From: an uncultured Acetatifactor sp.
GTDB lineage: Bacteria > Bacillota > Clostridia > Lachnospirales > Lachnospiraceae
DNA: 42,418 nt
Direction of reading: 5' to 3'
Assembly (NCBI GenBank): GCA_910589655.1
Contig: CAJUTJ010000098.1
Location: 1 to 42,418 of the forward strand
Positions 16,007 to 23,927 of the stretch are shown one piece after another (position 1 is the stretch's first letter; every line of letters begins with the position of its first letter). The translations under genes and the position numbers were made by a program. A model generated the notes under the pieces. It ran no database searches and was not told where the DNA came from. It saw nothing but the letters and a program-made list of their open reading frames with translations.

Positions 16007-16696
16007 ATGGGAAAGTATGATGTAAAGCAGGAAGTGACGGATAAGTACTCCTTGCGCGGCCGGGTGTTCCATAAGCTGAGAGATGATATTTTAAGCGGCA
16101 AATATGAGGAACATGAGGAATTGAAAGAGGTGGCTATCGGTGAGGAACTGGGGGTCAGCCGTACTCCGGTGAGGGAGGCATTCCGGCAGCTGGAATTAGA
16201 GGGGCTGATTCAGATCATTCCAAACAAGGGCGCTTATGTGACCGGAATCACCGAAAAGGACGTAAAGGATATTTATATGATCCGGTCATTGCTGGAAGGG
16301 CTTTGTGCCAGATGGGCGACGGAGCATATCACTTCTGAGCAGATGGATGAGATGGAGGAGAATGTTTATCTGGCGGAGTTTCATGCGAAAAAGGGACATT
16401 TGGAGCAGTTGGCGGAGCTGGACAATCGTTTTCATGACATTATGTATGAGGCCTGTGACAGCAAGATGCTGGAGCATCAGCTGAAGGATTTCCATCAGTA
16501 TGTGCTTCGGGTCAGAAAGAGAACTCTATCAAGTGCCAACAGGGGACCGAAATCCAACGAGGAACATAAACAGATTATGGAGGCCATAAAGGCTAAAAAT
16601 GGCGATCTGGCAGAAAAGCTTGCCCACCAGCATATGATCAATGCCTATGACAACATGGTGAAAAACGGTCTGCACGAGGTTTATGAGAATCGTTGA
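16007..16696 (+). CDS. GntR family regulator, FadR/FCD subfamily
   Basis: The 229-residue protein has an N-terminal winged helix-turn-helix (about 15-80, with LGVSRTPVREAFRQLELEGLI) and a C-terminal FCD ligand domain. The FCD metal-binding residues are visible in LDNRFHDIM, EEHKQIMEAI and LAHQHMINA. FCD regulators often sense small organic acids. Its position between citrate synthase and isocitrate dehydrogenase suggests it senses a metabolite of this branch, for example citrate, and binds the palindrome at 14168-14203. The ribosome binding site is weak. This is the only good start. Confidence 0.85.
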   Translation: MGKYDVKQEVTDKYSLRGRVFHKLRDDILSGKYEEHEELKEVAIGEELGVSRTPVREAFRQLELEGLIQIIPNKGAYVTGITEKDVKDIYMIRSLLEGLCARWATEHITSEQMDEMEENVYLAEFHAKKGHLEQLAELDNRFHDIMYEACDSKMLEHQLKDFHQYVLRVRKRTLSSANRGPKSNEEHKQIMEAIKAKNGDLAEKLAHQHMINAYDNMVKNGLHEVYENR

Positions 16697-16708
16697 TAAT
16701 TCATGGAC

Positions 16709-16744
16709 TGTTTGTGCCCACTGCGTCGGCATGTCTGGAAGTTT
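16709..16744. repeat. Short repeat family C, copy 1
   Basis: The sequence TGTTTGTGCC...GTCGGCATGTCTGGAAGTTT recurs, with a short internal deletion, at 41591-41620. Both copies lie just after one gene and before the next. It is too short to classify. Confidence 0.45.
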
Positions 16745-16816
16745 GATCGTTTCGGGAGTCAGCCGGATACCTTTATTTCGCCGGCTTCATATATTCTATA
16801 AAAAGGAGATAAGACT

Positions 16817-18025
16817 ATGGATAAAATTAAGATGACCACACCCCTTGTAGAGATGGATGGGGACGAGATGACCAGAATTCTCTGGCAGATGATCAAGGAT
16901 GAGCTGCTGTTGCCTTACATAGATTTAAAGACGGAGTATTACGATCTGGGACTGGAGTATAGAAATGCAACCGACGATCAGGTTACGGTGGACTCGGCTA
17001 ATGCAACCTTAAAGTATGGTGTTGCCGTAAAATGCGCCACCATCACTCCCAACGGCGCCAGAATGAAGGAATATGATCTGAAGGAAATGTGGAAGAGCCC
17101 TAACGGCACCATCCGCGCTATCCTTGACGGTACGGTTTTCCGCGCTCCGATCTTGGTAAAAGGGATTGTGCCTTATGTGAAGAACTGGACGAAGCCCATT
17201 ACCATTGCCCGCCACGCCTATGGTGATGTGTATAAAAATACGGAGATGAAAGTTCCCGGTGCGGGAAAAGCGGAGCTGGTGTTCACTGCCGCCGACGGCA
17301 CGGAGACCAGAGAGCTGATCCATACTTTTGACGGTGCGGGGATTCTTCAGGGCATTCACAATACGGAGAAATCCATATCCAGCTTTGCCAGAGCCTGCTT
17401 CGGTTATGCAGTGGATACCAAGCAGGATTTATGGTTCTCTACAAAGGATACCATCTCCAAAAAGTACGACCATACTTTTAAGGATATTTTTCAGGAGATT
17501 TACGATAAAGAGTTCAAGGCGAAGTTCGAAGAGCTTGGAATAGAATATTTTTACACTTTAATTGATGATGCGGTAGCCCGTGTGATTCGTTCCGAGGGAG
17601 GTTATATCTGGGCATGTAAGAATTATGACGGGGATGTAATGTCCGATATGGTAGCCACTGCATACGGCGATCTCTCCATGATGACCTCTGTGCTGGTATC
17701 CCCCAGCGGCGTCTACGAGTATGAGGCAGCCCACGGTACGGTGCAGCGTCATTACTATAAGCATTTGAAGGGGGAAGAGACCTCCACCAATTCTATCGCG
17801 ACTATTTTTGCATGGACGGGGGCTCTGAGAAAGAGAGGAGAGCTGGACGGAAATAAGGAGCTTCAGGAATTTGCCGATAAGCTGGAGAGAGCCTGCATCA
17901 AGACCGTGGAGGACGGTAAAATGACCAAGAGCCTTTCCTTGATTTCCACCTGCGAGAATCCGGTGATATTGAACAGCCTTGATTTTATCAAGGCAATCCG
18001 GGAGACCTTGGAGGGACTGATGTAG
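16817..18025 (+). CDS. icd: NADP-dependent isocitrate dehydrogenase, type II (eukaryote-like)
   Basis: It oxidises isocitrate to 2-oxoglutarate with NADP+. The 402-residue protein aligns in pattern with the homodimeric type II family: PLVEMDGDEMTRI at the start, SPNGTIR for substrate binding, YDGDVMSD for metal binding and AAHGTVQRHY at the cofactor site. This differs from the type I enzyme of E. coli and Bacillus. AAGGAG nine bases upstream supports the start. With the citrate synthase it would supply 2-oxoglutarate for glutamate and also make NADPH. A terminator shared with the ABC-F gene follows. Confidence 0.93.
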   Translation: MDKIKMTTPLVEMDGDEMTRILWQMIKDELLLPYIDLKTEYYDLGLEYRNATDDQVTVDSANATLKYGVAVKCATITPNGARMKEYDLKEMWKSPNGTIRAILDGTVFRAPILVKGIVPYVKNWTKPITIARHAYGDVYKNTEMKVPGAGKAELVFTAADGTETRELIHTFDGAGILQGIHNTEKSISSFARACFGYAVDTKQDLWFSTKDTISKKYDHTFKDIFQEIYDKEFKAKFEELGIEYFYTLIDDAVARVIRSEGGYIWACKNYDGDVMSDMVATAYGDLSMMTSVLVSPSGVYEYEAAHGTVQRHYYKHLKGEETSTNSIATIFAWTGALRKRGELDGNKELQEFADKLERACIKTVEDGKMTKSLSLISTCENPVILNSLDFIKAIRETLEGLM

Positions 18026-18127
18026 GAATCCGGCTTCCGAAAGTTCTTTGTGAAGCAAAGTGCTTCATCGACATAAAAGCGCCGCAGGCAGCACTGTTCT
18101 CTGTGACGGAAAGATCTATTGTACAAG

Positions 18128-18169
18128 AAAAGGCATTTGGCGATATGGGATATCGTCAGATGCCTTTTT
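18128..18169. terminator. Bidirectional terminator between icd and the ABC-F gene
   Basis: AAAAGGCAT pairs with ATGCCTTTTT, with a further inner stem of CGATAT and ATATCG. A-run and T-run flanks make it functional on both strands, which fits the convergent genes on either side. Confidence 0.82.
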
Positions 18170-18173
18170 ATGG

Positions 18174-20105
18174 TTACTCCGCAAGAATTTCCCATTCCTC
18201 GTATAATTTTGCCAGTTCTCCATGGTTTCGTTCTTGTTCTGCGGCCAGTTCTTGCAGCTTTACGGATTGAGTGGCAATGTAAGGGTCGGCCATTTCTTGG
18301 TCTAATTCTGTGTTGCGTGCTTCCAAAGCAGCAATTTTTTCCTCACATTTTTTCAGGTCATTCTCTTTTTTCCGGAGTCTCGCCTGTTCCTCCTTCTGTG
18401 CTTTCCAGTCCAGCTTTACCTCGGATTCGGTCTGGGCGGGAGAGGAGAGAGCGGCCTCTGGGGACGCGCCGGACGGGGAGGGTGCCATTGCGGCCATAAC
18501 CGTATCACGCTTCTCCAGATAGTAATCGTAATTTCCTATATAATTGACGAAGCTATGGGCGGCCAGATCTAAAATGCGGTGTGCTGTCTTGTTGATAAAG
18601 TATCGGTCATGGGAGACATAGAGCACGGTTCCCTCATAATGGTTCAGGGCATCCTCCAAAATTTCCTTGGAGAGGATATCTAAGTGGTTGGTTGGCTCGT
18701 CCAATATCAGGAAGTTTGCGTTGCTTAACATTAGTTTTGCAAGGGAGACACGTCCCCGCTCGCCTCCGCTTAAGTCGTTTATCTTTTTAAATACGTCTTC
18801 CCCCGTATAGAGAAATGCGGCGAGGGTATTGCGTATCTCTGTATTGGTAAGGACAGGATAATCATCGGAGATTTCTTCAAAAAGCGTTTTTTCACCGTGG
18901 AGCACATGGTGTTCCTGATCGTAGTAGCCGATTTCCACTTTGGCGCCAAGGCGGAATATGCCGCTGTCTGCAGGAACGAGTTGGTTTAATATTTTTAAAA
19001 GCGTGGTTTTGCCGGTACCGTTGTCACCGATGACAGCCACATGTTCTCCCCGCTTTATCTCAAAATTAACATTTTGAAATAAAAGCTGGGAACCAAAGGA
19101 TTTGCTCAGATTTTCCACAGTCAGAACATCATTTCCGCTGGTGACTCTGGGAGTGAGCTTCAAGCGCATATCGGTGCGGACTTCCTTGGGCTTTTCCAGC
19201 ACATCCATTTTATCCAGCATTTTTTCGCGGCTTTCCGCACGCCGGATCGATTTTTCCCGGTTAAAAGATTTCAGCTTTTCAATGACTTCTTCCTGATGCT
19301 TGATTTCCCGTTGCTGGTTCAGATAAGCATTCATGGCGGCGGCCCGGAGCTGTTCTTTTTTTACGGCATAGTCGGAGTAGTTTCCCGTAAAGGTGGTAGC
19401 CTTCGTCTGATCGATTTCAATAATTTTGACGGCAATTCGGTCAAGGAAATACCGGTCATGGGAAACGATGATCACGGCACCCTTGTAATTTAAGAGATAT
19501 GTCTCCAGCCACGCAATGGAATTCATATCCAAATGGTTAGTGGGCTCGTCCAATATGATGAGATCGGGCTTTTGCAACAGCAGCTTTCCTAATGCCACAC
19601 GAGTTTTCTGTCCTCCGGAAAGGGTGGATACGGATTTTGTGAATTCCTCCTCCGTAAAGCCCAAGCCCTTTAGCACTCCTACAACCTCGCTTTTATAGGC
19701 ATAGCCGTTCCCTGTCTCAAAGGCGTGGGTAAGAGAGCTGTATTGTCTCATCAGCTCTTCCAGTTCGGCGCCTTCTTTTGTCTGCATGGAGATTTCACAG
19801 GCGCGGATTCTTTCTTCCAAGGTAATCAGATCCTGCTTGACACTGAGAAGCTCGTCATATATGGTGTTAGAGGTATCTACGGCGCCGTTCTGTGCCAGAT
19901 AGCCCATTGTTTTGTCTTTGGCAAGAGTGACCGAGCCGTCGTCGGCTTGGAGTTCCCCTATGATAATGCGTAGAAGCGTAGTCTTTCCTGCACCGTTGAT
20001 GCCTACAATGGCAGCTTTCTCGTAATCTTCAATGTGAAAACTGATATGTTCCAGCACTTTACTTTCTAAAAATGCTTTGCAGATATTTTGACATGAAAGT
20101 ATCAT
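18174..20105 (-). CDS. ABC-F family ribosome-associated ATPase
   Basis: The 643-residue protein has two ABC domains and no membrane segments. Walker A motifs are GINGAGKTT (35-43) and GDNGTGKTT, and signature motifs are LSGGQKTRVALG and LSGGERGRVSLA. Each Walker B is followed by the EPTNHLD pattern typical of ABC-F. A P-site-tRNA-interacting-type linker separates the domains, and a charged coiled-coil extension of about 90 residues ends the protein. ABC-F proteins act on the ribosome, some in antibiotic protection and some in housekeeping. The general YdiF-like plan suggests housekeeping, but this cannot be settled here. It is transcribed away from rex. Confidence 0.88.
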   Translation of the reverse strand: MILSCQNICKAFLESKVLEHISFHIEDYEKAAIVGINGAGKTTLLRIIIGELQADDGSVTLAKDKTMGYLAQNGAVDTSNTIYDELLSVKQDLITLEERIRACEISMQTKEGAELEELMRQYSSLTHAFETGNGYAYKSEVVGVLKGLGFTEEEFTKSVSTLSGGQKTRVALGKLLLQKPDLIILDEPTNHLDMNSIAWLETYLLNYKGAVIIVSHDRYFLDRIAVKIIEIDQTKATTFTGNYSDYAVKKEQLRAAAMNAYLNQQREIKHQEEVIEKLKSFNREKSIRRAESREKMLDKMDVLEKPKEVRTDMRLKLTPRVTSGNDVLTVENLSKSFGSQLLFQNVNFEIKRGEHVAVIGDNGTGKTTLLKILNQLVPADSGIFRLGAKVEIGYYDQEHHVLHGEKTLFEEISDDYPVLTNTEIRNTLAAFLYTGEDVFKKINDLSGGERGRVSLAKLMLSNANFLILDEPTNHLDILSKEILEDALNHYEGTVLYVSHDRYFINKTAHRILDLAAHSFVNYIGNYDYYLEKRDTVMAAMAPSPSGASPEAALSSPAQTESEVKLDWKAQKEEQARLRKKENDLKKCEEKIAALEARNTELDQEMADPYIATQSVKLQELAAEQERNHGELAKLYEEWEILAE

Positions 20106-20241
20106 TTTGGCTTACTCCCATCCGTCTGCATAGGCAGACTTTCTATAAATCTTATTTTCCTGACGGTATGATTTTACCCTTTAGCTTTTTCAAAAACCTT
20201 CTGCTTATATGCTTGTCCGCTTCAAAGGGAAAGGGCAAACG

Positions 20242-20288
20242 GTAACATGCGTGAAAACACCTCGCGGCGACAGCGAGTGAACAGTAAC
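20242..20288. repeat. Short family A derivative
   Basis: It starts GTAAC, contains GCGTGAAAACACCTCGCGG (the inverse of the family A segment CCGCGAGGCGTTTTCACGC, one change) and ends with the terminal repeat GTGAACAGTAAC. It looks like a deletion copy in the opposite orientation. It lies in the gap between the ABC-F gene and rex. Confidence 0.6.
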
Positions 20289-20328
20289 ATTCTATAGTTT
20301 ACTTTATTCAAAATATCCTGTCAATTCA

Positions 20329-20357
20329 TTGACAAACTTTTAACACGGTGTTATCAT
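20329..20357 (+). promoter_or_regulatory. Probable rex promoter with a palindromic operator candidate
   Basis: TTGACA (20329-20334) and TATCAT (20352-20357) are 17 bases apart. A 13-bp odd palindrome, TAACACGGTGTTA (20341-20353), covers the spacer and touches the -10 box. It is not a good match to the usual Rex operator (TTGTTAA-N4-TTAACAA), so self-regulation by Rex is uncertain. The predicted transcript would carry a leader of nearly 300 bases. Confidence 0.55.
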
Positions 20358-20396
20358 TATTTTATTACAAAAGTTATTTTCCCTGCTCCATTCGTC

Positions 20397-20480
20397 AGGT
20401 GTTTTCGTACTGTTTAATACGAAATACCGAGCCTGCAGTGCGGCTTACGTTTTCTTTGTTTGTATTTTATAAGGTTCATA
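20397..20480 (+). repeat. Divergent family A core in the rex leader
   Basis: The sequence GTGTTTTCGTA...TACGAAATACCGAG, then CTGCAGTGCGGC, follows the window-start copy (GCGTTTCGTGC...GCACGAAATCCCGAG, then CTGCTGTGCGCC) element by element and keeps the hairpin at 20403-20424. Both then run into a TTCATAG. Terminal repeats are not recognisable. Confidence 0.45.
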
Positions 20481-20543
20481 GATCCTATGCACGCTAGGCA
20501 GTGGAGATATGGGGGTAATATAGTTCATTCGGGCAAATGGAGT

Positions 20544-20585
20544 AGTCGAAAATCGTACTTGTACGAATTTTCGACTGTTTGTTTT
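20544..20585 (+). terminator. Possible attenuator in the rex leader
   Basis: AGTCGAAAATCGTAC (20544-20558) pairs with GTACGAATTTTCGACT (20561-20576) with one bulged base, and GTTTGTTTTAG follows. It stands about 70 bases before the rex start with no gene upstream in the transcript, so it would act as an attenuator rather than an end-of-gene terminator. The T-run is interrupted. Confidence 0.5.
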
Positions 20586-20657
20586 AGGGCATTTTTCATA
20601 CACCCTCTTGCGGTGTGGAAGCTATAGATCATATGAAATTTATTGGAGGTAATACTC

Positions 20658-21305
20658 TTGGAAGAGAAAGGTATATCGCAGGTGGTGATCGGCCGTCTGC
20701 CCAGATACTTCAGGTATCTGGGAGAACTAAAGGATGAAGGCATTGAAAGGATCTCATCACAGGATCTAAGTGAGCTGATGAAGGTGACGGCTTCCCAAAT
20801 ACGGCAGGATTTTAATAATTTCGGCGGCTTTGGACAGCAGGGCTACGGGTATAATGTGGAGTATTTATACAATGAGATCGGCAAGATTTTAGGGCTTGAC
20901 CGCAGGCACAATTTTATCATTATCGGTGCGGGAAATCTGGGTCAGGCGCTTGGAAACTATATTAATTTTGAGAGAAGAGGTTTCATTTTTAAAGGAATGT
21001 TCGACTGTAATCCTCAGCTGGCAGGCAAGGAAATCCGGGGTGTCAAAGTCATGTCCATGGAAAATCTGGAGCTTTTTTTGCGGGAGAATGACATAGATAT
21101 TGCCGTGTTGACCATTCCCAAGGCGGGGGCTGTGGAGGTGGCCGAAAAATTAGTCCAAAACGGGGTTCGGGCAATCTGGAATTTTGCCCATGTGGATTTG
21201 AATGTGCCGAAGGGGATTCAAGTGGAAAACGTTCATCTCTCCGACAGTCTGATGAAGCTTTCCTATAATATCAGCCGGTACATGAAGGAGCAGGAAAATA
21301 TATAA
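20658..21305 (+). CDS. rex: Redox-sensing transcriptional repressor Rex
   Basis: Rex represses fermentation and NADH-oxidising genes and leaves DNA when NADH rises. The 215-residue protein has an N-terminal winged helix (ISQVVIGRLPRYFRYL, then SQDLSELMKVTASQIRQDF) and a Rossmann domain with GAGNLGQAL, followed by the domain-swapping C-terminal helix. The start is TTG at 20658, seven bases after GGAGGT (20645-20650). A TTG at 20643 in the same frame would overlap that site. The gene is followed 75 bases later by a coiled-coil protein gene. Confidence 0.92.
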   Translation: MEEKGISQVVIGRLPRYFRYLGELKDEGIERISSQDLSELMKVTASQIRQDFNNFGGFGQQGYGYNVEYLYNEIGKILGLDRRHNFIIIGAGNLGQALGNYINFERRGFIFKGMFDCNPQLAGKEIRGVKVMSMENLELFLRENDIDIAVLTIPKAGAVEVAEKLVQNGVRAIWNFAHVDLNVPKGIQVENVHLSDSLMKLSYNISRYMKEQENI

Positions 21306-21380
21306 GGAATGAATTTTCAAACATGATCTAAGGCTGGAACAGGGTGTGGGGGACAGTCCGGATGTTTGACAGGAGGGGCT

Positions 21381-22091
21381 ATGAAGCGTAAATCAGATAA
21401 AGAGAAAAGGGAGCTTTTTACGGCGGCTCTTCAGGGGAAAAATATTCCCATATTGACTTTGGACAATAAGTGGTATCGTTTGATGGATGCCGAGGCGCGG
21501 GAGGACGTCAAAGAGATCGAGGAAGAAATGAATGAGCTGCTAAAACGTCAGGGCAGGCTGAATACGGAGAGCAGAGATATCAAGAAGCTGAAAAAAAAGC
21601 TGATGAGCGAGATTGTTACCATGGTGGATGAAGCGGGGGATCATCCCACAAGTGCCCAGACAAAAAAAATCGAGCAGCATAAGAAGACCATTGAAGAGAG
21701 CAACGTGAAGCTGGAAGAGTATGAGGACGAGCTTCTGGATCTTCCGAAGCAGATTGATCAGTTGAATATCCGGCTGATGCTTGACACCATGGAATATTGT
21801 TATGCCCTTATGCAGGAAAATACGGAGCAGATTCAGGAGACAGCCAAGTGGGTGACTAAGATCCGGATTGAGCTGAAGAAACGTCTGATCAAAAAACAGG
21901 AGCTGGAACAGAAAAATCATGCCGTTTATTCTTATATGCATGATCTTCTGGGCGCGGACATTGCGGACATGTTTGACTTGGAATACAATCCGGAGGAGCA
22001 GCATCCTGTCATGCCGAAACAGGAGGATTCCCAAAAGCAGGAACAGGGTGAAAAAGCAGACAAGGAAGATAAGAGAGACAAGAACGAATGA
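21381..22091 (+). CDS. Coiled-coil protein of unknown function
   Basis: The 236-residue protein is soluble and mostly helical. Charged heptad-like coiled coil covers about 30-195 (for example ELLKRQGRLNTESRDIKKLK), and a Lys/Glu/Asp-rich disordered tail follows. There is no signal peptide or membrane segment. The start ATG at 21381 follows AGGAGG directly upstream. A TTG 15 bases earlier is the only in-frame alternative. It is probably co-transcribed with rex and ends at a terminator. I recognise no family. Confidence 0.72.
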   Translation: MKRKSDKEKRELFTAALQGKNIPILTLDNKWYRLMDAEAREDVKEIEEEMNELLKRQGRLNTESRDIKKLKKKLMSEIVTMVDEAGDHPTSAQTKKIEQHKKTIEESNVKLEEYEDELLDLPKQIDQLNIRLMLDTMEYCYALMQENTEQIQETAKWVTKIRIELKKRLIKKQELEQKNHAVYSYMHDLLGADIADMFDLEYNPEEQHPVMPKQEDSQKQEQGEKADKEDKRDKNE

Positions 22092-22106
22092 TTATGTATA
22101 GTAGAG

Positions 22107-22136
22107 GGCTGTCCGTATATGCAGGGCAGTCTTTTT
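22107..22136 (+). terminator. Intrinsic terminator after the rex operon
   Basis: GGCTGTCC (22107-22114) pairs with GGGCAGTC (22124-22131), with two G-T pairs, and five T residues follow. Confidence 0.65.
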
Positions 22137-22177
22137 GCTGTGCAGCCTATGGAAATCAGTCGTTTCAACGCATAGGT

Positions 22178-22290
22178 CGTCAAAATCGCGTCTTTATGCG
22201 ATTTTGCGAGACATGCGGGTGCCAAAACGCATTCTTTCCGTGTTTTGTGTGCATTATTGTGACGGTTCAGTGACCTGTCTGAACAGTAAC
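22178..22290. repeat. Family B palindromic repeat, inverted copy
   Basis: This is the reverse-complement copy of 13830-13961, with matching blocks such as GTCAAAATCGCGTCTTTATG and GCCAAAACGCATTCT, and it ends CTGTCTGAACAGTAAC. An open frame that runs through it is continuous with the nnr gene and gives a false extension at the N-terminus. It fills most of the 310-bp gap between the terminator at 22136 and the nnr start. Confidence 0.75.
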
Positions 22291-22401
22291 GTTTTCCGGA
22301 AGCAGCGGTACACTAAAGAACATGGAGGAAATGGCATATTGAAGAAAAGTCATATTGAAAAAAGTCATATTAAAGAAAAGGGCGCGATTGGAGAGAAGGA
22401 T

Positions 22402-23877
22402 ATGAAGGTTGATTATTTAGTTACCGCGGATGAAATGAAAGAATACGACAGCAATACCATAAACAGAATAGGGATACCGGGAATGGTGCTTATGGAGCGT
22501 GCCGCTCTGGCCGCTTTGGAGTTCATTTTGTCAAAACGGAAAGGGGGAACCGCGCTGGTTCTGGCAGGCATGGGCAACAACGGCGGCGACGGACTTGCAC
22601 TGGCGCGCCTTCTCTCCGAAGCGGGCTGGCAGGTTGAGGTATGGCTTGTGGGGAATCCGGAAAAAGCCACCGGGCAATGGAATGCCCAAAGGCATATACT
22701 GGAAAGTTATCCGGTGAAATTCAGTAGCAATCCCGGACGGAATGAATATACTATTATGGTGGATGCCCTCTTTGGAGTGGGACTGTCCGGAGAAGTCAGC
22801 GGGGAGTATGGGCAGGCAATTGAAAAATTTCAGGAGACGGAAGGCTTTAAACTGGCGCTGGACATTCCCAGCGGTATTGACTCCGATACCGGAAAAGTAT
22901 GGGGAGCTGCCGTAAGGGCGGATGCCACTGTCACTTTCGGATTTCGGAAGAGAGGGCTGGGACTGTTTCCGGGCTGTGAATATGCGGGAGAAGTCATATT
23001 GTCCCGAATCGGGATTACGGAACAAAGCTTTTTCGGCAGAGAGCCGGGGACATTTACGTATACGGAAGAACCGGAACGGCTGCTTCCGGACAGGGCCGGA
23101 GACGGCAACAAAGGCAGCTTCGGGAAGATATTGCTGGCGGCAGGAAGCGTAAATATGGCTGGAGCCGCAGTATTGGCGGCAAAAGCATCCTGCCGTATGG
23201 GAGCCGGTATGGTGAAAGTGATTACGCCGGAGGAAAACAGAGCCGTTTTGCAGACAGCGGTTCCGGAAGTCTTATTCGGGACATTGTGGGAGCTTGCGGA
23301 AGGCCTTGAATGGGCGGACGCGGTGGTAATCGGTCCGGGCATCGGAAAAAGCCAGTCCTCCTGCAGTAATCTGTACCAAGTGTTAAAGTACGGGAAGAAA
23401 CCTCTGGTGATTGATGCGGACGGGCTGAATCTGATCGCGGAAGACAAGGAATTACAGCGGCTCTTGACAGAGCAGGGAGAGACGGGGAGGAAGATTGTGC
23501 TGACACCCCATGTAGGAGAACTATCCCGATTGGCAGGAATGTCCGTTCAGAAGCTGAAATCATCCCTGCTAACGGCCGGAACAGAACTGGCCAAACGGTT
23601 TCATGTGATTGTCACGGCAAAGGATGCCAGAACATTTGTCTGCAGGGAAAGCGGTCCGGCCTATCTGAACCTCTGCGGAAACAGCGGCATGGCTACGGCA
23701 GGAAGCGGAGATGTGCTGGCCGGAATCACAGGTACGCTGCTGGCCCAGACGGAGGACGCTTTCGAGGCGGCATCTCTGGCGGTCTATGTCCATGGCAGAG
23801 CGGGTGACAAGGCTGCTGCCCAAAGGGGACTGCGTGGATGCATGGCAGGTGATATTGCGGATGCTCTGGGAAAGTGA
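22402..23877 (+). CDS. nnr: Bifunctional NAD(P)HX epimerase / ADP-dependent dehydratase
   Basis: It repairs hydrated NADH and NADPH: the N-terminal domain epimerises NAD(P)HX and the C-terminal domain dehydrates the S form using ADP. The 491-residue protein has a YjeF_N domain (about 1-205, with GMGNNGGDGLALARLL) and a carbohydrate-kinase-like dehydratase domain (about 215-491, with GSFGKILLAAGS and the NSGMATAGSGDVLAG signature). The start at 22402 gives MKVDYLVTADEMKEYD, the usual family N-terminus, with GGAG eight bases upstream. A TTG at 22339 after GGAGG would add 21 residues. Anything further upstream runs into the family B repeat. The alr gene begins 50 bases after the stop. Confidence 0.92.
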   Translation: MKVDYLVTADEMKEYDSNTINRIGIPGMVLMERAALAALEFILSKRKGGTALVLAGMGNNGGDGLALARLLSEAGWQVEVWLVGNPEKATGQWNAQRHILESYPVKFSSNPGRNEYTIMVDALFGVGLSGEVSGEYGQAIEKFQETEGFKLALDIPSGIDSDTGKVWGAAVRADATVTFGFRKRGLGLFPGCEYAGEVILSRIGITEQSFFGREPGTFTYTEEPERLLPDRAGDGNKGSFGKILLAAGSVNMAGAAVLAAKASCRMGAGMVKVITPEENRAVLQTAVPEVLFGTLWELAEGLEWADAVVIGPGIGKSQSSCSNLYQVLKYGKKPLVIDADGLNLIAEDKELQRLLTEQGETGRKIVLTPHVGELSRLAGMSVQKLKSSLLTAGTELAKRFHVIVTAKDARTFVCRESGPAYLNLCGNSGMATAGSGDVLAGITGTLLAQTEDAFEAASLAVYVHGRAGDKAAAQRGLRGCMAGDIADALGK

Positions 23878-23927
23878 AGGGCAGTGCAGCTTCGGGGACA
23901 GAATGCAAAGGAAGGAAAGATACGAGA

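Noticed and set aside
20341..20353. Palindrome as a classical Rex operator
   Set aside because: The half-sites face the wrong way and have the wrong spacing for TTGTTAA-N4-TTAACAA. It is kept only as an operator candidate for an unknown regulator.
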